Source: Mycolicibacterium sp. TUM20985 (GTDB lineage: Bacteria; Actinomycetota; Actinomycetes; Mycobacteriales; Mycobacteriaceae). Taken from it: a DNA stretch of 64,000 nucleotides. The notes beneath the pieces are model-generated. The model saw only the letters and a program-made list of their open reading frames with translations, was not told the origin of the DNA and ran no database searches. The first letter of the stretch is position 1; each line of letters begins with the position of its first letter. The position numbers and the translations under genes are program-made. Below, piece after piece: positions 17,179-27,506 of the stretch. The stretch is from contig NZ_AP027291.1 in the NCBI RefSeq assembly GCF_030295745.1, positions 2,604,001 through 2,668,000 of the forward strand, read 5' to 3'.

Positions 17179-17724
17179 CTAAGCGGAAAACGCCGCAAGT
17201 GCCTCATCGAGCGTCGAATGCAGCGGCACGATGTCGGCGATGCCGACCAGCTTCAGCGGCCGACTAGTCGCTGGTCCCTCCGCCACGATGTGCAGGCCGA
17301 TTCCCTCGGGCGCCGCGTCATGTGCCGCCACGAGCACCCCCATGCCGGCCGATGCCAGGAACTCGACGTCGGTGAAGTCCACGACGATGCCCTGCGGCGA
17401 CTTCGCGAACGAGGCGTGAATCGCCTGCTCGAGTTGGGGTGCGGTGAGCATGTCGACGACTCCGGACGTTGCGATGATCGCGACCTGCCCGATCCATCGT
17501 TCGGTAACTTCGCAGGTCGATCCGGATGCCGCAGAAGTGCCGTCGGTCGATTCCCGTTGTTCGTTCAAAGCCCGTCTTCCATGTCCAACCGCATCGAAGA
17601 AATGCGTATCGCCGTGATTCTCCCCCACCTCAGGCTCTGGCTGAACCTCGCGCGAGTTTGAAACCGCCGGGTAGAACCTAGCCGATGGGGGTGTCATCGT
17701 GCCCACCAGCCGTTGGTTGCCCAC
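17179..17724 (-). CDS. STAS-domain anti-sigma factor antagonist
   Basis: The frame gives 181 aa from a GTG at 17724, but the STAS domain occupies only the last ~105 residues (from CEVTERWIGQVAIIATSGVVD). The true start may be internal, for example the GTG at 17628. The phosphorylation-site region is VVDFTDVEFLASAGMGVLV, with the conserved D-S/A-S pattern reading LASAGM. The protein would sequester the downstream RsbW-like kinase when unphosphorylated. Confidence 0.85.
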   Translation of the reverse strand: MGNQRLVGTMTPPSARFYPAVSNSREVQPEPEVGENHGDTHFFDAVGHGRRALNEQRESTDGTSAASGSTCEVTERWIGQVAIIATSGVVDMLTAPQLEQAIHASFAKSPQGIVVDFTDVEFLASAGMGVLVAAHDAAPEGIGLHIVAEGPATSRPLKLVGIADIVPLHSTLDEALAAFSA

Positions 17725-17836
17725 CCTTAGGATGTCATCTAGCGGTCACACCGTCACTGTCCCCGTCCCGTGGATGTGATGTTGCAATGGAGTCTCGGGG
17801 CGGGCTGCCGTCGTCATCAGCGCCACGAGGAGCGAC

Positions 17837-18610
17837 ATGAACGTGGATGCACCCGTGGCGCGCCAGCTCGACGAGATTGCGTCGGCTCCGCAGGGTGATC
17901 GGGTCGGCGCCTTCTTCGACCTCGATGGGACTCTGGTGTCGGGATTCACGGCCACCGCCCACGCGGGACACCGCATCCATGCCCGTCAGGCCAGTATCGG
18001 AGAGGTGATCGGGGTCCTCGAGGCCTCGCTGCGGTATCGACTGGGTCGGATGGAGTTCGAGCGGCTGGTCGTCCGCGCCGCGGGCTACCTGCGGGGCGAT
18101 TCACTCGATGCGCTCGACGAGCTCGGTGACTACCTCTTCCGCCGCCACATCGAGACCCGGGTGTTCGCGCAGATGCACGACGTCGTCCGTGCCCACCAGG
18201 CGCGAGGGCACACCGTCGTGCTGAGTTCGTCGGCGCTCAGCATCCACGCCGAGCCGGTCGCGCGATACCTGGGCATCGAGCGCGTCATCTGCAATCAGTT
18301 CGAGGTCGACGGCGCCCGGCGGCTGACCGGTGGAATCGTCACCCCGATCATCTGGGGTGCTGGTAAGGCCGCGGCGGTCGCGCGGTTCGCCGACGAGCGC
18401 GGCGTCGACCTCCGGCTCAGCTACTTCTACGCCGACGGTGACGAGGACGTCGCTCTGATGCGGGTCATCGGCCAGCCCCGGCCGGTCAATCCGCGCGCCG
18501 GTCTCGCGGCGGAGGCGCTGCGCAACGGTTGGCCGGTGCTCAGGGTGAGCACCGGTCCGGCCCGCCGGGGACCTGCTGCGGTGCTTCGGCGCCTCGGCGG
18601 GAGTCGATGA
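17837..18610 (+). CDS. HAD-superfamily IB phosphatase (SerB-like)
   Basis: 257 aa with GAGGAG upstream of ATG 17837. HAD motif I is FFDLDGTLVSG (residues ~26-36). Motif II is VVLSSSALSIHAEPVA. The IB-type signature continues with GAGKAAAVARF (motif III Lys) and FYADGDEDVALM (motif IV). Members hydrolyse phosphoserine or lipid phosphates; some mycobacterial relatives are fused to acyltransferases, but this one stands alone. The last 71 bp overlap the convergent Bfd-like gene. Confidence 0.87.
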   Translation: MNVDAPVARQLDEIASAPQGDRVGAFFDLDGTLVSGFTATAHAGHRIHARQASIGEVIGVLEASLRYRLGRMEFERLVVRAAGYLRGDSLDALDELGDYLFRRHIETRVFAQMHDVVRAHQARGHTVVLSSSALSIHAEPVARYLGIERVICNQFEVDGARRLTGGIVTPIIWGAGKAAAVARFADERGVDLRLSYFYADGDEDVALMRVIGQPRPVNPRAGLAAEALRNGWPVLRVSTGPARRGPAAVLRRLGGSR

Positions 18611-18752
18611 TGGCCCGCACCGTCCGACGACAGCGCCCGCACTCACTTCCTGCACCGCATGCGTCGGCGACTTGCCGGGACGTCGTGGCACCGGCGTCGA
18701 CCGCCCTGGCGACCGCCTGATTGGTGACGCCTGCGCAGAGGCAGACGTACAT
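18540..18752 (-). CDS. Bacterioferritin-associated ferredoxin (Bfd)-like [2Fe-2S] protein
   Basis: 70 aa from ATG 18752. Cysteines 4, 6, 38 and 41 (MYVCLC...SECGRC) match the C-x-C...C-x2-C ligand spacing of Escherichia coli Bfd exactly. Family members reduce bacterioferritin to release iron or act as small electron carriers. It begins in the stop codon of the upstream uncharacterised gene (ATGA overlap), so the two are translationally coupled. There is no ferritin gene here; a second Bfd lies beside bfrA at 55563. Function here may be electron transfer rather than iron release. Confidence 0.85.
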   Translation of the reverse strand: MYVCLCAGVTNQAVARAVDAGATTSRQVADACGAGSECGRCRRTVRAIIDSRRGAEAPQQVPGGPDRCSP

Positions 18753-19381
18753 CAGCGATCCCCGCCGATGCGGACCATCGTGTCGAAGCGGCCGACGAAC
18801 ACGGGCGGATAGGCGCCGATCCCGGCCTTGACGAGCCATTCGGCGGCCAACTCCGAGTCGCTCAGCCAGTGTCGGGCGTGATCCTCGTCGTCGATCTGCA
18901 GCAGCATCATGACTTCGAGCGGATTGTCGAACGCGCTGAAGATCGTCACCGTCCTGACACCGGCGCCGCGCATGTCGTCGCTGGTCTCGTGGACGTGACG
19001 GCGCAGCGCGGCCAGATCGTCGACGGGTGTCACCATCGAGACCACCACCTCGGGCACGGTGGCCTCCGCGGCGGGGTTGAGCACCAGTCGTTCGATCAAC
19101 TCGCCAGCGAACACCGCTGGGATGTCGTCCACGCCCACCGCGTCGAACCACTCGAAGAAGACACGGGACCGCAGCAGGTCGAGCACGGGTTCGCGCGCGT
19201 GCACGGCGATGACGGCCAACACGCGTTCGGGGTCGGTGGTCGACGTGTAGACCAGCGCGTGGTGCGCCCCCAGGTCGCGGAGGCCATCCTGGCGGCGTTC
19301 GAGCAGCGGGCCGACGCGCTCGGGGTGCGACACCCGGTAATCGGAGGCGAGGACGAGCGAATGGTCGAGCCAGTGCGTCAC
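18752..19381 (-). CDS. Uncharacterised protein coupled to a Bfd-like ferredoxin
   Basis: 209 aa from GTG 19381 with GGAGGA 8 bp upstream. No named domain is recognised. Two similar halves, each with a VxVxxxVHARE- or TIFSAFDNPLEV-like stretch, suggest a dimeric alpha/beta-barrel (ABM-like) fold; this is an inference. It is followed by the Bfd-like gene with a 4-bp overlap and faces a KstR-type operator (19467-19480) shared with the nitronate-monooxygenase-like gene. It could belong to a lipid- or steroid-oxidation step. Confidence 0.6.
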   Translation of the reverse strand: MTHWLDHSLVLASDYRVSHPERVGPLLERRQDGLRDLGAHHALVYTSTTDPERVLAVIAVHAREPVLDLLRSRVFFEWFDAVGVDDIPAVFAGELIERLVLNPAAEATVPEVVVSMVTPVDDLAALRRHVHETSDDMRGAGVRTVTIFSAFDNPLEVMMLLQIDDEDHARHWLSDSELAAEWLVKAGIGAYPPVFVGRFDTMVRIGGDR

Positions 19382-19466
19382 AAGGGTGTCCTCCGGTGCT
19401 GACGAGCGCGGACTGATCTTACGGAATGTGCCCAGTTGCCAACGGTGGTCGACGAACGTACTAAAC

Positions 19467-19480
19467 TAGAACACGTTCCA
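19467..19480. promoter_or_regulatory. KstR-type operator TAGAACACGTTCCA
   Basis: Perfect match to TnnAACnnGTTnnA. It lies 46 bp upstream of the nitronate-monooxygenase-like start at 19527 and 85 bp upstream of the divergent gene starting at 19381. Confidence 0.75.
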
Positions 19481-19526
19481 GTTCGTTCGCGAGCGCGACC
19501 CGCCCCACTTCGAGGAGCCACCCGGC

Positions 19527-20660
19527 ATGCACACTCCCCTCTGCGACCAGCTCGGCATCGAGTTCCCGATCTTCGCGTTCACACACTGCCGCGACGTGGT
19601 CGTCGCCGTCAGCAAGGCCGGCGGCTTCGGGGTTCTCGGGGCGGTTGGCTTCACGCCCGAGCAACTCGAGATCGAGCTCAACTGGATCGACGAGCACATC
19701 GGTGAGCACACCTACGGCGTCGACATCGTCATCCCGAATAAGTACGAGGGCATGGACTCCAACCTGTCCGCCGACGAACTTGCCAAGATGCTCGTCGACA
19801 TGGTGCCCCAGGAGCACCTCGACTTCGCCAAGAAGATCCTCACCGATCACGGCGTCCCGCTGACGGCGGAGGACAACGAGAGCACGCTGCAGCTGCTCGG
19901 CTGGACCGAGGCGACGGCCACCCCACAGGTCGAGGTCGCGCTCAAGCACCCGAAGATGACGTTGATCGCCAACGCGCTCGGGACCCCGCCCAAGGACATG
20001 ATCGATCACATTCACGCCGAGGGCCGGACGGTTGCCGCGCTCTGCGGATCGCCCAGCCAGGCGCGCAAGCACGCCGACGCCGGCGTCGACATCATCATCG
20101 CCCAGGGCGGCGAGGCCGGCGGGCACAGCGGCGAGATCGGTTCGATCGTGCTGTGGCCGCAGGTCGTCAAGGAGGTCGCACCCGTGCCGGTGCTCGCGGC
20201 CGGCGGCATCGGCAGCGGGCAGCAGATTGCCGCAGCGCTGGCGCTCGGTGCGCAGGGCGCCTGGACGGGCTCCCAGTGGCTGATGGTCGAGGAGGCCGAG
20301 AACACCCCGGTCCAGCAGGCGGCCTACGTGAAGGCGGGCAGCCACGACACCGTCCGCAGCCGTTCGTTCACCGGCAAGCCCGCGCGGATGCTGCGCAACG
20401 ACTGGACCGACGCGTGGGAGAACCCGGACAACCCCCAGCCGCTCGGGATGCCATTGCAGTTCATGGTCTCCGGACTGGCCGTATCCGCCACCAACAAGTA
20501 CCCCAACGAATCCGTGGACGTCGCATTCAACCCGGTTGGCCAGGTGGTGGGCCAGTTCTCCAAGGTGGAGAAGACCTCGGCCGTCATCGAGCGCTGGGTC
20601 CAGGAGTACCTCGAGGCCACCGGTGCCCTCAACGCGCTCAACGAGGCGGCCGGCGTCTAA
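19527..20660 (+). CDS. Nitronate monooxygenase / 2-nitropropane dioxygenase-family FMN protein
   Basis: 377 aa, with GAGGAG before ATG 19527. TIM-barrel FMN-binding features: FAFTHCRDVVVAVSKAGGFGVLG at the N-terminus, AQGGEAGGHSGEIG (phosphate-binding loop), VLAAGGIGSGQQIAAALALGAQG and TGSQWL. Relatives include Rv1533 and the IpdC-type proteins used in degradation of steroid C/D-ring intermediates; which applies here cannot be decided. The KstR-type operator upstream favours a steroid role. A hairpin follows 13 bp after the stop. Confidence 0.88.
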   Translation: MHTPLCDQLGIEFPIFAFTHCRDVVVAVSKAGGFGVLGAVGFTPEQLEIELNWIDEHIGEHTYGVDIVIPNKYEGMDSNLSADELAKMLVDMVPQEHLDFAKKILTDHGVPLTAEDNESTLQLLGWTEATATPQVEVALKHPKMTLIANALGTPPKDMIDHIHAEGRTVAALCGSPSQARKHADAGVDIIIAQGGEAGGHSGEIGSIVLWPQVVKEVAPVPVLAAGGIGSGQQIAAALALGAQGAWTGSQWLMVEEAENTPVQQAAYVKAGSHDTVRSRSFTGKPARMLRNDWTDAWENPDNPQPLGMPLQFMVSGLAVSATNKYPNESVDVAFNPVGQVVGQFSKVEKTSAVIERWVQEYLEATGALNALNEAAGV

Positions 20661-20673
20661 ATCGCCCAGCAGT

Positions 20674-20696
20674 CCGCAAGCGGTTCCAGCTTGCGG
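20674..20696 (+). terminator. Hairpin terminator after the nitronate-monooxygenase-like gene
   Basis: CCGCAAGC and GCTTGCGG are perfect 8-bp arms around a 7-nt loop, starting 13 bp past the TAA. There is no U-tract, as is common for mycobacterial intrinsic terminators. Confidence 0.65.
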
Positions 20697-20715
20697 TCTG
20701 TTCGGCGGGCTCCGA

Positions 20716-20739
20716 ATTATGTATGCTGCTCTACATAAT
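20716..20739. promoter_or_regulatory. TetR auto-operator, perfect 8-bp inverted repeat
   Basis: ATTATGTA (20716-20723) and TACATAAT (20732-20739) are exact complements around an 8-bp spacer. The right arm overlaps the TetR ATG at 20738, so binding would block initiation of the TetR/oxidoreductase operon. Confidence 0.75.
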
Positions 20740-21296
20740 GGCGACTCCCCGCGAACGCATGATCACCTCGACGGCATTGTTGATCCGGGAGCGCGGCGCC
20801 CACTCGACCGCGATCTCCGACGTGCTGGAGCACAGCGGGGCGCCGCGCGGCTCGGCATATCACCACTTCCCCGGCGGCCGCACCCAATTGCTGGCTGAGG
20901 CCGTGGACTTCGCGGCCGACTACGTCGCGGCCCAGATCGACGGTGCCACAAGCGCTCTCGAGGCACTCGACGCGGTCGTGACCGGGTTCCGCCGAGCGCT
21001 CCTCGAATCCGACTTCCGGGCCGGCTGTCCCGTGGTGGCGGTGGCCGTCGAGGCGGACAATCTGCCGGTTCTCGACCGGGCGGGCGCGGCCTTCGTGCGC
21101 TGGACCGATCTGATCGTCAGCCGGCTCGTCTCCGAAGGGGTCACCAGCCCCCGCGCGCGAGAGCTGGCGGTCTTCCTCACCTCGGCGATCGAGGGCGCGA
21201 TCGTCATCGCCAGGGCCACCAGGGACGTGGGTCCGTTGGACTCGACGCACCGCCAGCTGCGGGCGTTAGTGGAAGCCGAAAGAGGGAGCGCTCGAC

Positions 21297-21307
<11 letters not shown>
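20738..21307 (+). CDS. TetR-family regulator (LmrA/YxaF-like)
   Basis: 189 aa from ATG 20738; a much longer upstream reading frame is a shadow of the previous gene. HTH residues ~5-50 (MITSTALLIRERGAHSTAISDVLEHSGAPRGSAYHHF). The C-terminal domain has RAGCPVVAVAVEA, typical of LmrA/YxaF-type TetR proteins. It overlaps the molybdopterin oxidoreductase start by 11 bp and sits under its own operator. The pair resembles M. tuberculosis Rv0196-Rv0197. The ligand is unknown. Confidence 0.92.
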
Positions 21308-23534
<2,227 letters not shown>

Positions 23535-23564
23535 ACTTGCACCCGGTGCGGCGTTGCGGCTTAC

Positions 23565-24401
23565 ATGGTGGACATGCCTGAAATGGATCGTCGCCGGATG
23601 TTGATGACGGGTGTCGGCCTGCTGGGTGCGGCCGTCGCCCTCCCCGGAGCCACGGCCCACGCGTCGCGCGGAGACCTGCCCGCCGCTCCCCCGCCGGTCA
23701 AGTACCTCTTCAGGGACGAGTTCGACGGGCCTGCCGGCTCAGCGCCGGACGCTTCCAAGTGGGAGACCGCACTGGCCCGCGAGGACATGGAGGACCCGAC
23801 GTTCTGGGAGCTGCCCGGCAACGTCGGGCAGTACCGCGACGATCGCCGCAACGTCTTCCTCGACGGCAAGTCCAATCTCGTCTTCCGCGCGGCCAAGGAC
23901 GGCAACACCTATTACAGCGGCAAGCTGTTCGGCAAGTACCGGGGGCCGATCGGCACCACCTGGGAAGCGCGCATCAAGCTGAACTGCCTGACGCCCGGCG
24001 CGTGGCCTGCTTGGTACCTGGCCAACAACAACCCCGTCAACGGCGGCGAAGTCGACATCATGGAGTGGTACGGCAACGGCAGTTGGGCGTCGGGCACCAC
24101 CGTCCACGCCAAACTGAACGGCGGCGAGAACTCGAGCCAGACTGTCGCCTTCGACAGTGCCTGGCACACCTGGCGCGCCAAGTGGGATGCCGACGGTATC
24201 CGCTTCTGGAAGGACTACGTAGACGGGGCGCAACCGTACTTCGACGTGCCGGCGACCGCGCTCCCGGATTGGCCGTTCAACACCCCGGGCTACACCCTGT
24301 TCCCGATCCTGAACCTCGCCGTCGCGGGTTCCGGTGGCGGCGATCCGTCCGGCGGCAGTTACCCGGCGGACATGCTCGTCGACTACGTCCGCGTCTGGTA
24401 G
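23565..24401 (+). CDS. Secreted GH16 family endo-beta-glucanase-like protein
   Basis: 278 aa (ATG 23565; ATG 23583 fits the signal better). The N-terminus MDRRRMLMTGVGLLGAAVALPGATAHA is a Tat-type signal. The GH16 catalytic motif is GEVDIMEW, giving the E-x-D-x-x-E arrangement. WEARIKLNCLTPGAWPAWYL and the terminal VDYVRVW are family hallmarks. Such enzymes cleave beta-1,3 or mixed-linked glucans. It is similar to M. tuberculosis Rv0315. The natural substrate in mycobacteria is not settled. Confidence 0.9.
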   Translation: MVDMPEMDRRRMLMTGVGLLGAAVALPGATAHASRGDLPAAPPPVKYLFRDEFDGPAGSAPDASKWETALAREDMEDPTFWELPGNVGQYRDDRRNVFLDGKSNLVFRAAKDGNTYYSGKLFGKYRGPIGTTWEARIKLNCLTPGAWPAWYLANNNPVNGGEVDIMEWYGNGSWASGTTVHAKLNGGENSSQTVAFDSAWHTWRAKWDADGIRFWKDYVDGAQPYFDVPATALPDWPFNTPGYTLFPILNLAVAGSGGGDPSGGSYPADMLVDYVRVW

Positions 24402-24405
24402 CCGT

Positions 24406-24954
24406 TCACCCGAAGAGTAGGGCGCTGGCGCGCCGCAGGATCTGCGCCCGGGTGCGCCCGTCATGCTCGGCGGCGACGAAGTGGTTGCCGATGGCGAGTG
24501 AGAATGCCAGCAGCGCAAGGGGTTCGACGTCATCGGCATCGTCGGTGAAGGTTGCGATCTGCGAGCGTAGATAATCCATTCTGCCGTTGTCGACCCGCTT
24601 GAGTCGTTCGGCGACTGCCGCGTCCCGGCGAGCCCAGTCCCGAACGGCGAGGTCGACCGGCAACAGCGCGGCCGAGAACGTCAGCATGCCCGCATAGGTG
24701 ACCTTGGTGCGGGCGTCACCGCCTTCGCGTTCGACTCTGTCCAGGACGTCGTCGGTGCTCCGGCGCTCCCAGGTATCGAGCAGTTCATCGAGAAACGCTG
24801 GCCTGCTGTCGAATTGGTGATAGAAACCGCCCCGCGACACCCCCATCGTCTGCGCAAGTACGTCGACCCGCACGGCATCGGGACCGCCGTCCGCGAGCGC
24901 CGCCAAACCGGCGTCGATCCACTCCGCGCGCGAGGTGCGGGTCGGTGCGGGCAT
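24406..24954 (-). CDS. TetR-family transcriptional regulator
   Basis: 182 aa from ATG 24954; upstream in-frame extension is rejected because the HTH begins right after this start (SRAEWIDAGLAALADGGPDAVRVDVLAQTMGVSRGGFYHQFDSRPAF). It is divergent from the gene at 25009, with an inverted repeat between them. Effector unknown. Confidence 0.92.
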   Translation of the reverse strand: MPAPTRTSRAEWIDAGLAALADGGPDAVRVDVLAQTMGVSRGGFYHQFDSRPAFLDELLDTWERRSTDDVLDRVEREGGDARTKVTYAGMLTFSAALLPVDLAVRDWARRDAAVAERLKRVDNGRMDYLRSQIATFTDDADDVEPLALLAFSLAIGNHFVAAEHDGRTRAQILRRASALLFG

Positions 24955-24995
24955 CAGGACCACCCGAAAGGCATTGACATGTCTCGAGAATAAAG

Positions 24996-25011
24996 CATAC
25001 AGTTGTGTATG
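24996..25011. promoter_or_regulatory. Candidate TetR operator CATACA-GTTG-TGTATG
   Basis: Perfect 6-bp inverted arms around 4 bp, overlapping the ATG at 25009 and lying 42 bp from the TetR start. The position suggests it controls the divergent gene, and possibly the regulator. Confidence 0.6.
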
Positions 25012-25521
25012 GTTGATATCGCGAACGAATTGCCCCGCGTCACGCAGATCGATCCGCCGCCGGAGGTCCGCGCCCTCAGCAGCCTGCCCAGGGTCGACTA
25101 CGCGGACGCGTTCCTCGTCCAAGGCGACGCGCCGCCGGATTGGACTGCTCGCCGCTGGGCCGGTGCAGTGCTGGAGGAGCCGCCCGCCGAGCTGCGGGCG
25201 ACGCTGGCGTCCGGCTGGGCGGCGCTCGGCCTGAAGAGCGTGACGTCGGCCGACTCGGTCTCCGGCTGGTCGGTTCGTCGCGTGGACACCGACTCGCTGC
25301 TACTCGGCAGACGTTCACGCATCGGCATGCCGGGTGAGCTGCTGTTCACCAGGCGCCCCGAGGGAATGGTCTTCGCCACGTTCGTTCAGCATCGGACTGC
25401 GGTCACCCGTCCGCTGTGGGCGTCGGTGAAGTCCGGCCACGTTCGTACCGTGCGGGCCCTCTTGGAGAGGGCCGCTCGCGCCGCGAGCGACGAGGTCAGG
25501 GCGTCGGCGGGAACGGACTGA
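25009..25521 (+). CDS. Conserved hypothetical protein, likely TetR-controlled
   Basis: 170 aa from ATG 25009; a TTG at 25003 is a weaker alternative. No signal or membrane segment. Central beta-rich region (WSVRRVDTDSLLLGRRSRIGMPGELLFTR, VFATFVQHRTAVTRPLW) suggests a small lipocalin-like or DUF2867-like fold; I cannot name it securely. It is divergent from a TetR gene, so it is probably that regulator's main target. It overlaps the convergent secreted-protein gene by 26 bp. Confidence 0.75.
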   Translation: MVDIANELPRVTQIDPPPEVRALSSLPRVDYADAFLVQGDAPPDWTARRWAGAVLEEPPAELRATLASGWAALGLKSVTSADSVSGWSVRRVDTDSLLLGRRSRIGMPGELLFTRRPEGMVFATFVQHRTAVTRPLWASVKSGHVRTVRALLERAARAASDEVRASAGTD

Positions 25522-26014
25522 GCGGCGGCGCAGGGGCAGGCGCGGGCGCCGCAACCGGATCGACCGGCCGTAGCGGCACGTTCGGACCGGGGGCCTGAGC
25601 GGGGATGGGCGTGTTCATCCCACGCTGGGCGACGCCCAACAGCAGGGCCTCCTTGCCGCTGATCTCCTGGTTCTGCACGGCGTGCCACAGGTCCCTGAGG
25701 TAACTCACGTTCGGTGACTCGCCGGCCACCACACTGGGGTCCATCGTCGAACCCGGGGGCAGGGCATCCGGGCTGGCGAGGTGGGGGACGCCATTCGGGG
25801 GCACCGGTGGGGCGTCGGGGCCTGCGGCCTGGACGGTGATCTCGGAGTCGGGGGCCGGCGCAGGGGCGGGCAGGACCGTGACGGGTGCCGGGGGCGGCGG
25901 AACGGGGTCGACGGGGTCCGCGCCCGCCGGTGCGGCCACGCCCACGAGGGCCAGGAACAAACCCGATGCGCAGCCCGCTACCGCTGCCGCGTGCTTGACG
26001 GTGTTCGCCTTCAT
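25496..26014 (-). CDS. Exported Pro/Ala-rich protein
   Basis: 172 aa from ATG 26014 with a GAGAGAGGG-type ribosome site upstream. Signal peptide: basic N-terminus, AAAVAGCASGLFLALVGVAAPAGA, cleavage before DPVDP. The mature protein is dominated by proline (PVPPPPAPVTVLPAPAPAPD; APAPAPAPPLSPFPPTP), with a short ordered part around SYLRDLWHAVQNQEISGKEALLLG. Probably envelope-associated. No function assigned. Confidence 0.78.
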   Translation of the reverse strand: MKANTVKHAAAVAGCASGLFLALVGVAAPAGADPVDPVPPPPAPVTVLPAPAPAPDSEITVQAAGPDAPPVPPNGVPHLASPDALPPGSTMDPSVVAGESPNVSYLRDLWHAVQNQEISGKEALLLGVAQRGMNTPIPAQAPGPNVPLRPVDPVAAPAPAPAPPLSPFPPTP

Positions 26015-26101
26015 CTGCCGACCCTCTCTCCTGTGACCTCAGGGACTGATGGTGCTAGTGGGTGCATCAAGAATCACCCCATTTTCGTTACACGGCAATC
26101 C

Positions 26102-26135
26102 CCGATCATTTGTTTAACGAAGGTCTAATGATCGG
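26102..26135. promoter_or_regulatory. 9-bp perfect inverted repeat upstream of CYP125
   Basis: CCGATCATT (26102-26110) and AATGATCGG (26127-26135) are exact complements around 16 bp, immediately 5' to a KstR-like box. It may be an operator for a second regulator or a hairpin in the divergent promoter region. Confidence 0.5.
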
Positions 26136-26136
26136 C

Positions 26137-26150
26137 GAGAACACGTTCTA
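26137..26150. promoter_or_regulatory. KstR-like operator GAGAACACGTTCTA upstream of CYP125
   Basis: One mismatch (first base G instead of T) to TnnAACnnGTTnnA. It lies 96 bp upstream of the P450 ATG. CYP125 genes are established members of the KstR regulon in mycobacteria, which supports the call. Confidence 0.65.
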
Positions 26151-26246
26151 CTCGTGAGTTTCCGAAACCGGCCGCGAGGCCCCCGATCTGTGGTGTAGCA
26201 ATGCCATATCCCACTAGATCGCGTCGTCGTCAGGAGTTCTTCAGAC

Positions 26247-27506
26247 ATGCCGGACACCGTTGCCAGCCCCAACCTCCCGTCCGGTTTCGACTTCACCGAC
26301 CCCGACATCTACGCGGAGCGCTTGCCGGTCGAGGAACTTGCCGAGATGCGCAAGGTCGCGCCCATCTGGTGGAACGAACAACCCCACGACGTCGGTGGCT
26401 TCGGTGACGGTGGGTTCTGGGTGGTCAGCAAGCACAAGGACGTAAAGGAGGTCTCGCGGCGCAGCGACGTCTTCTCCAGTCTCGAGAAGACCGCCCTACC
26501 GCGATATGCCGACGGCACCGTCGAAGGTCAGATCGAGACGGGCAAGTTCGTCCTGCTCAACATGGACGCGCCGCACCACACGCATCTGCGCAAGATCATC
26601 TCGCGCGCGTTCACACCCCGAGCGATCGAACTGCTCCGCGCCGACCTGGCCGTGCGCGCGCGAGAGATCGCGGACAGGGCTGCGGCGCTGGGGTCCGGCG
26701 ACTTCGTCGAAGAGGTGTCCTGTGAGCTCCCGCTGCAGGCCATCGCCGGACTGATGGGCGTTCCCCAGGAAGACCGGATGAAGCTCTTCCACTGGTCCAA
26801 CCAGATGGTGGGCGACATGGACCCGGAGTTCGCCAACAACGATGCGATCAGCGCCTCGGTCGAACTCATCACCTACGGCATGCAGCTGGCCGCCGAGCGC
26901 GCCGACAAGCCCGGTGAGGACCTCGTCACCAAGCTCGTGCACGCCGACGTCGAGGGCCACAAGCTGTCCGATGATGAACTCGGCTTCTTCGTGATCCTGT
27001 TGGCGGTGGCCGGCAACGAGACCACGCGCAACTCGATCACCCAGGGCATGATGGCGTTCACCGACTTCCCCGACCAGTGGGAGCTGTTCAAGCGGGAACG
27101 TCCGGCCACCACCGCCGACGAGATCGTCCGGTGGGCCACCCCGGTCACATCGTTCCAGCGCACCGCGCTCGAGGACACCGAGTTGGCCGGCGTGCAGATC
27201 AAGAAGGGCCAGCGGGTGGTGATGATGTACCGGTCGGCCAACTTCGACGAGGACGTCTTCGACGACCCGTACACGTTCGACATCATGCGTGACCCCAACC
27301 CCCACGTGGGTTTTGGCGGCACCGGGGCGCACTACTGCATCGGTACCAACCTGGCGCGGATGACCATCGACCTGATGTTCAACGCGATCGCCGATGCCAT
27401 GCCCGACATCACCTCGCTCGCCAAGCCCGAACGACTTCGGTCGGGCTGGCTCAACGGCATCAAGCACTGGCAGGTCGACTACACCGGGACGTCGGCCGCT
27501 ACGTGA
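26247..27506 (+). CDS. cyp125: Cytochrome P450 CYP125 family, steroid C26/27-hydroxylase
   Basis: 419 aa, AGGAG 11 bp upstream. Close to M. tuberculosis CYP125A1 along its length: PNLPSGFDFTDPDIYAERLPV, QAIAGLMGVPQEDR, AGNETTRNSITQGMMAF (I-helix), EIVR (E-x-x-R), GFGGTGAHYCIG with haem-ligand Cys364, and the C-terminal RLRSGWLNGIKHWQVDYTG. It would oxidise the cholesterol side-chain terminus with ferredoxin-supplied electrons. The neighbours are not the usual cholesterol cluster, so this looks like a stand-alone paralogue. It overlaps the convergent small membrane protein gene by 8 bp. Confidence 0.93.
   Translation: MPDTVASPNLPSGFDFTDPDIYAERLPVEELAEMRKVAPIWWNEQPHDVGGFGDGGFWVVSKHKDVKEVSRRSDVFSSLEKTALPRYADGTVEGQIETGKFVLLNMDAPHHTHLRKIISRAFTPRAIELLRADLAVRAREIADRAAALGSGDFVEEVSCELPLQAIAGLMGVPQEDRMKLFHWSNQMVGDMDPEFANNDAISASVELITYGMQLAAERADKPGEDLVTKLVHADVEGHKLSDDELGFFVILLAVAGNETTRNSITQGMMAFTDFPDQWELFKRERPATTADEIVRWATPVTSFQRTALEDTELAGVQIKKGQRVVMMYRSANFDEDVFDDPYTFDIMRDPNPHVGFGGTGAHYCIGTNLARMTIDLMFNAIADAMPDITSLAKPERLRSGWLNGIKHWQVDYTGTSAAT

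Noticed and set aside
16654..17724. A complete sigma-factor regulatory cassette
   Set aside because: Only the RsbW-like and STAS genes are present; no sigma factor or PP2C phosphatase gene is adjacent.
20153..20737. Long upstream extension of the TetR frame at 20738
   Set aside because: It is a shadow of the nitronate-monooxygenase gene; the HTH starts right after ATG 20738.
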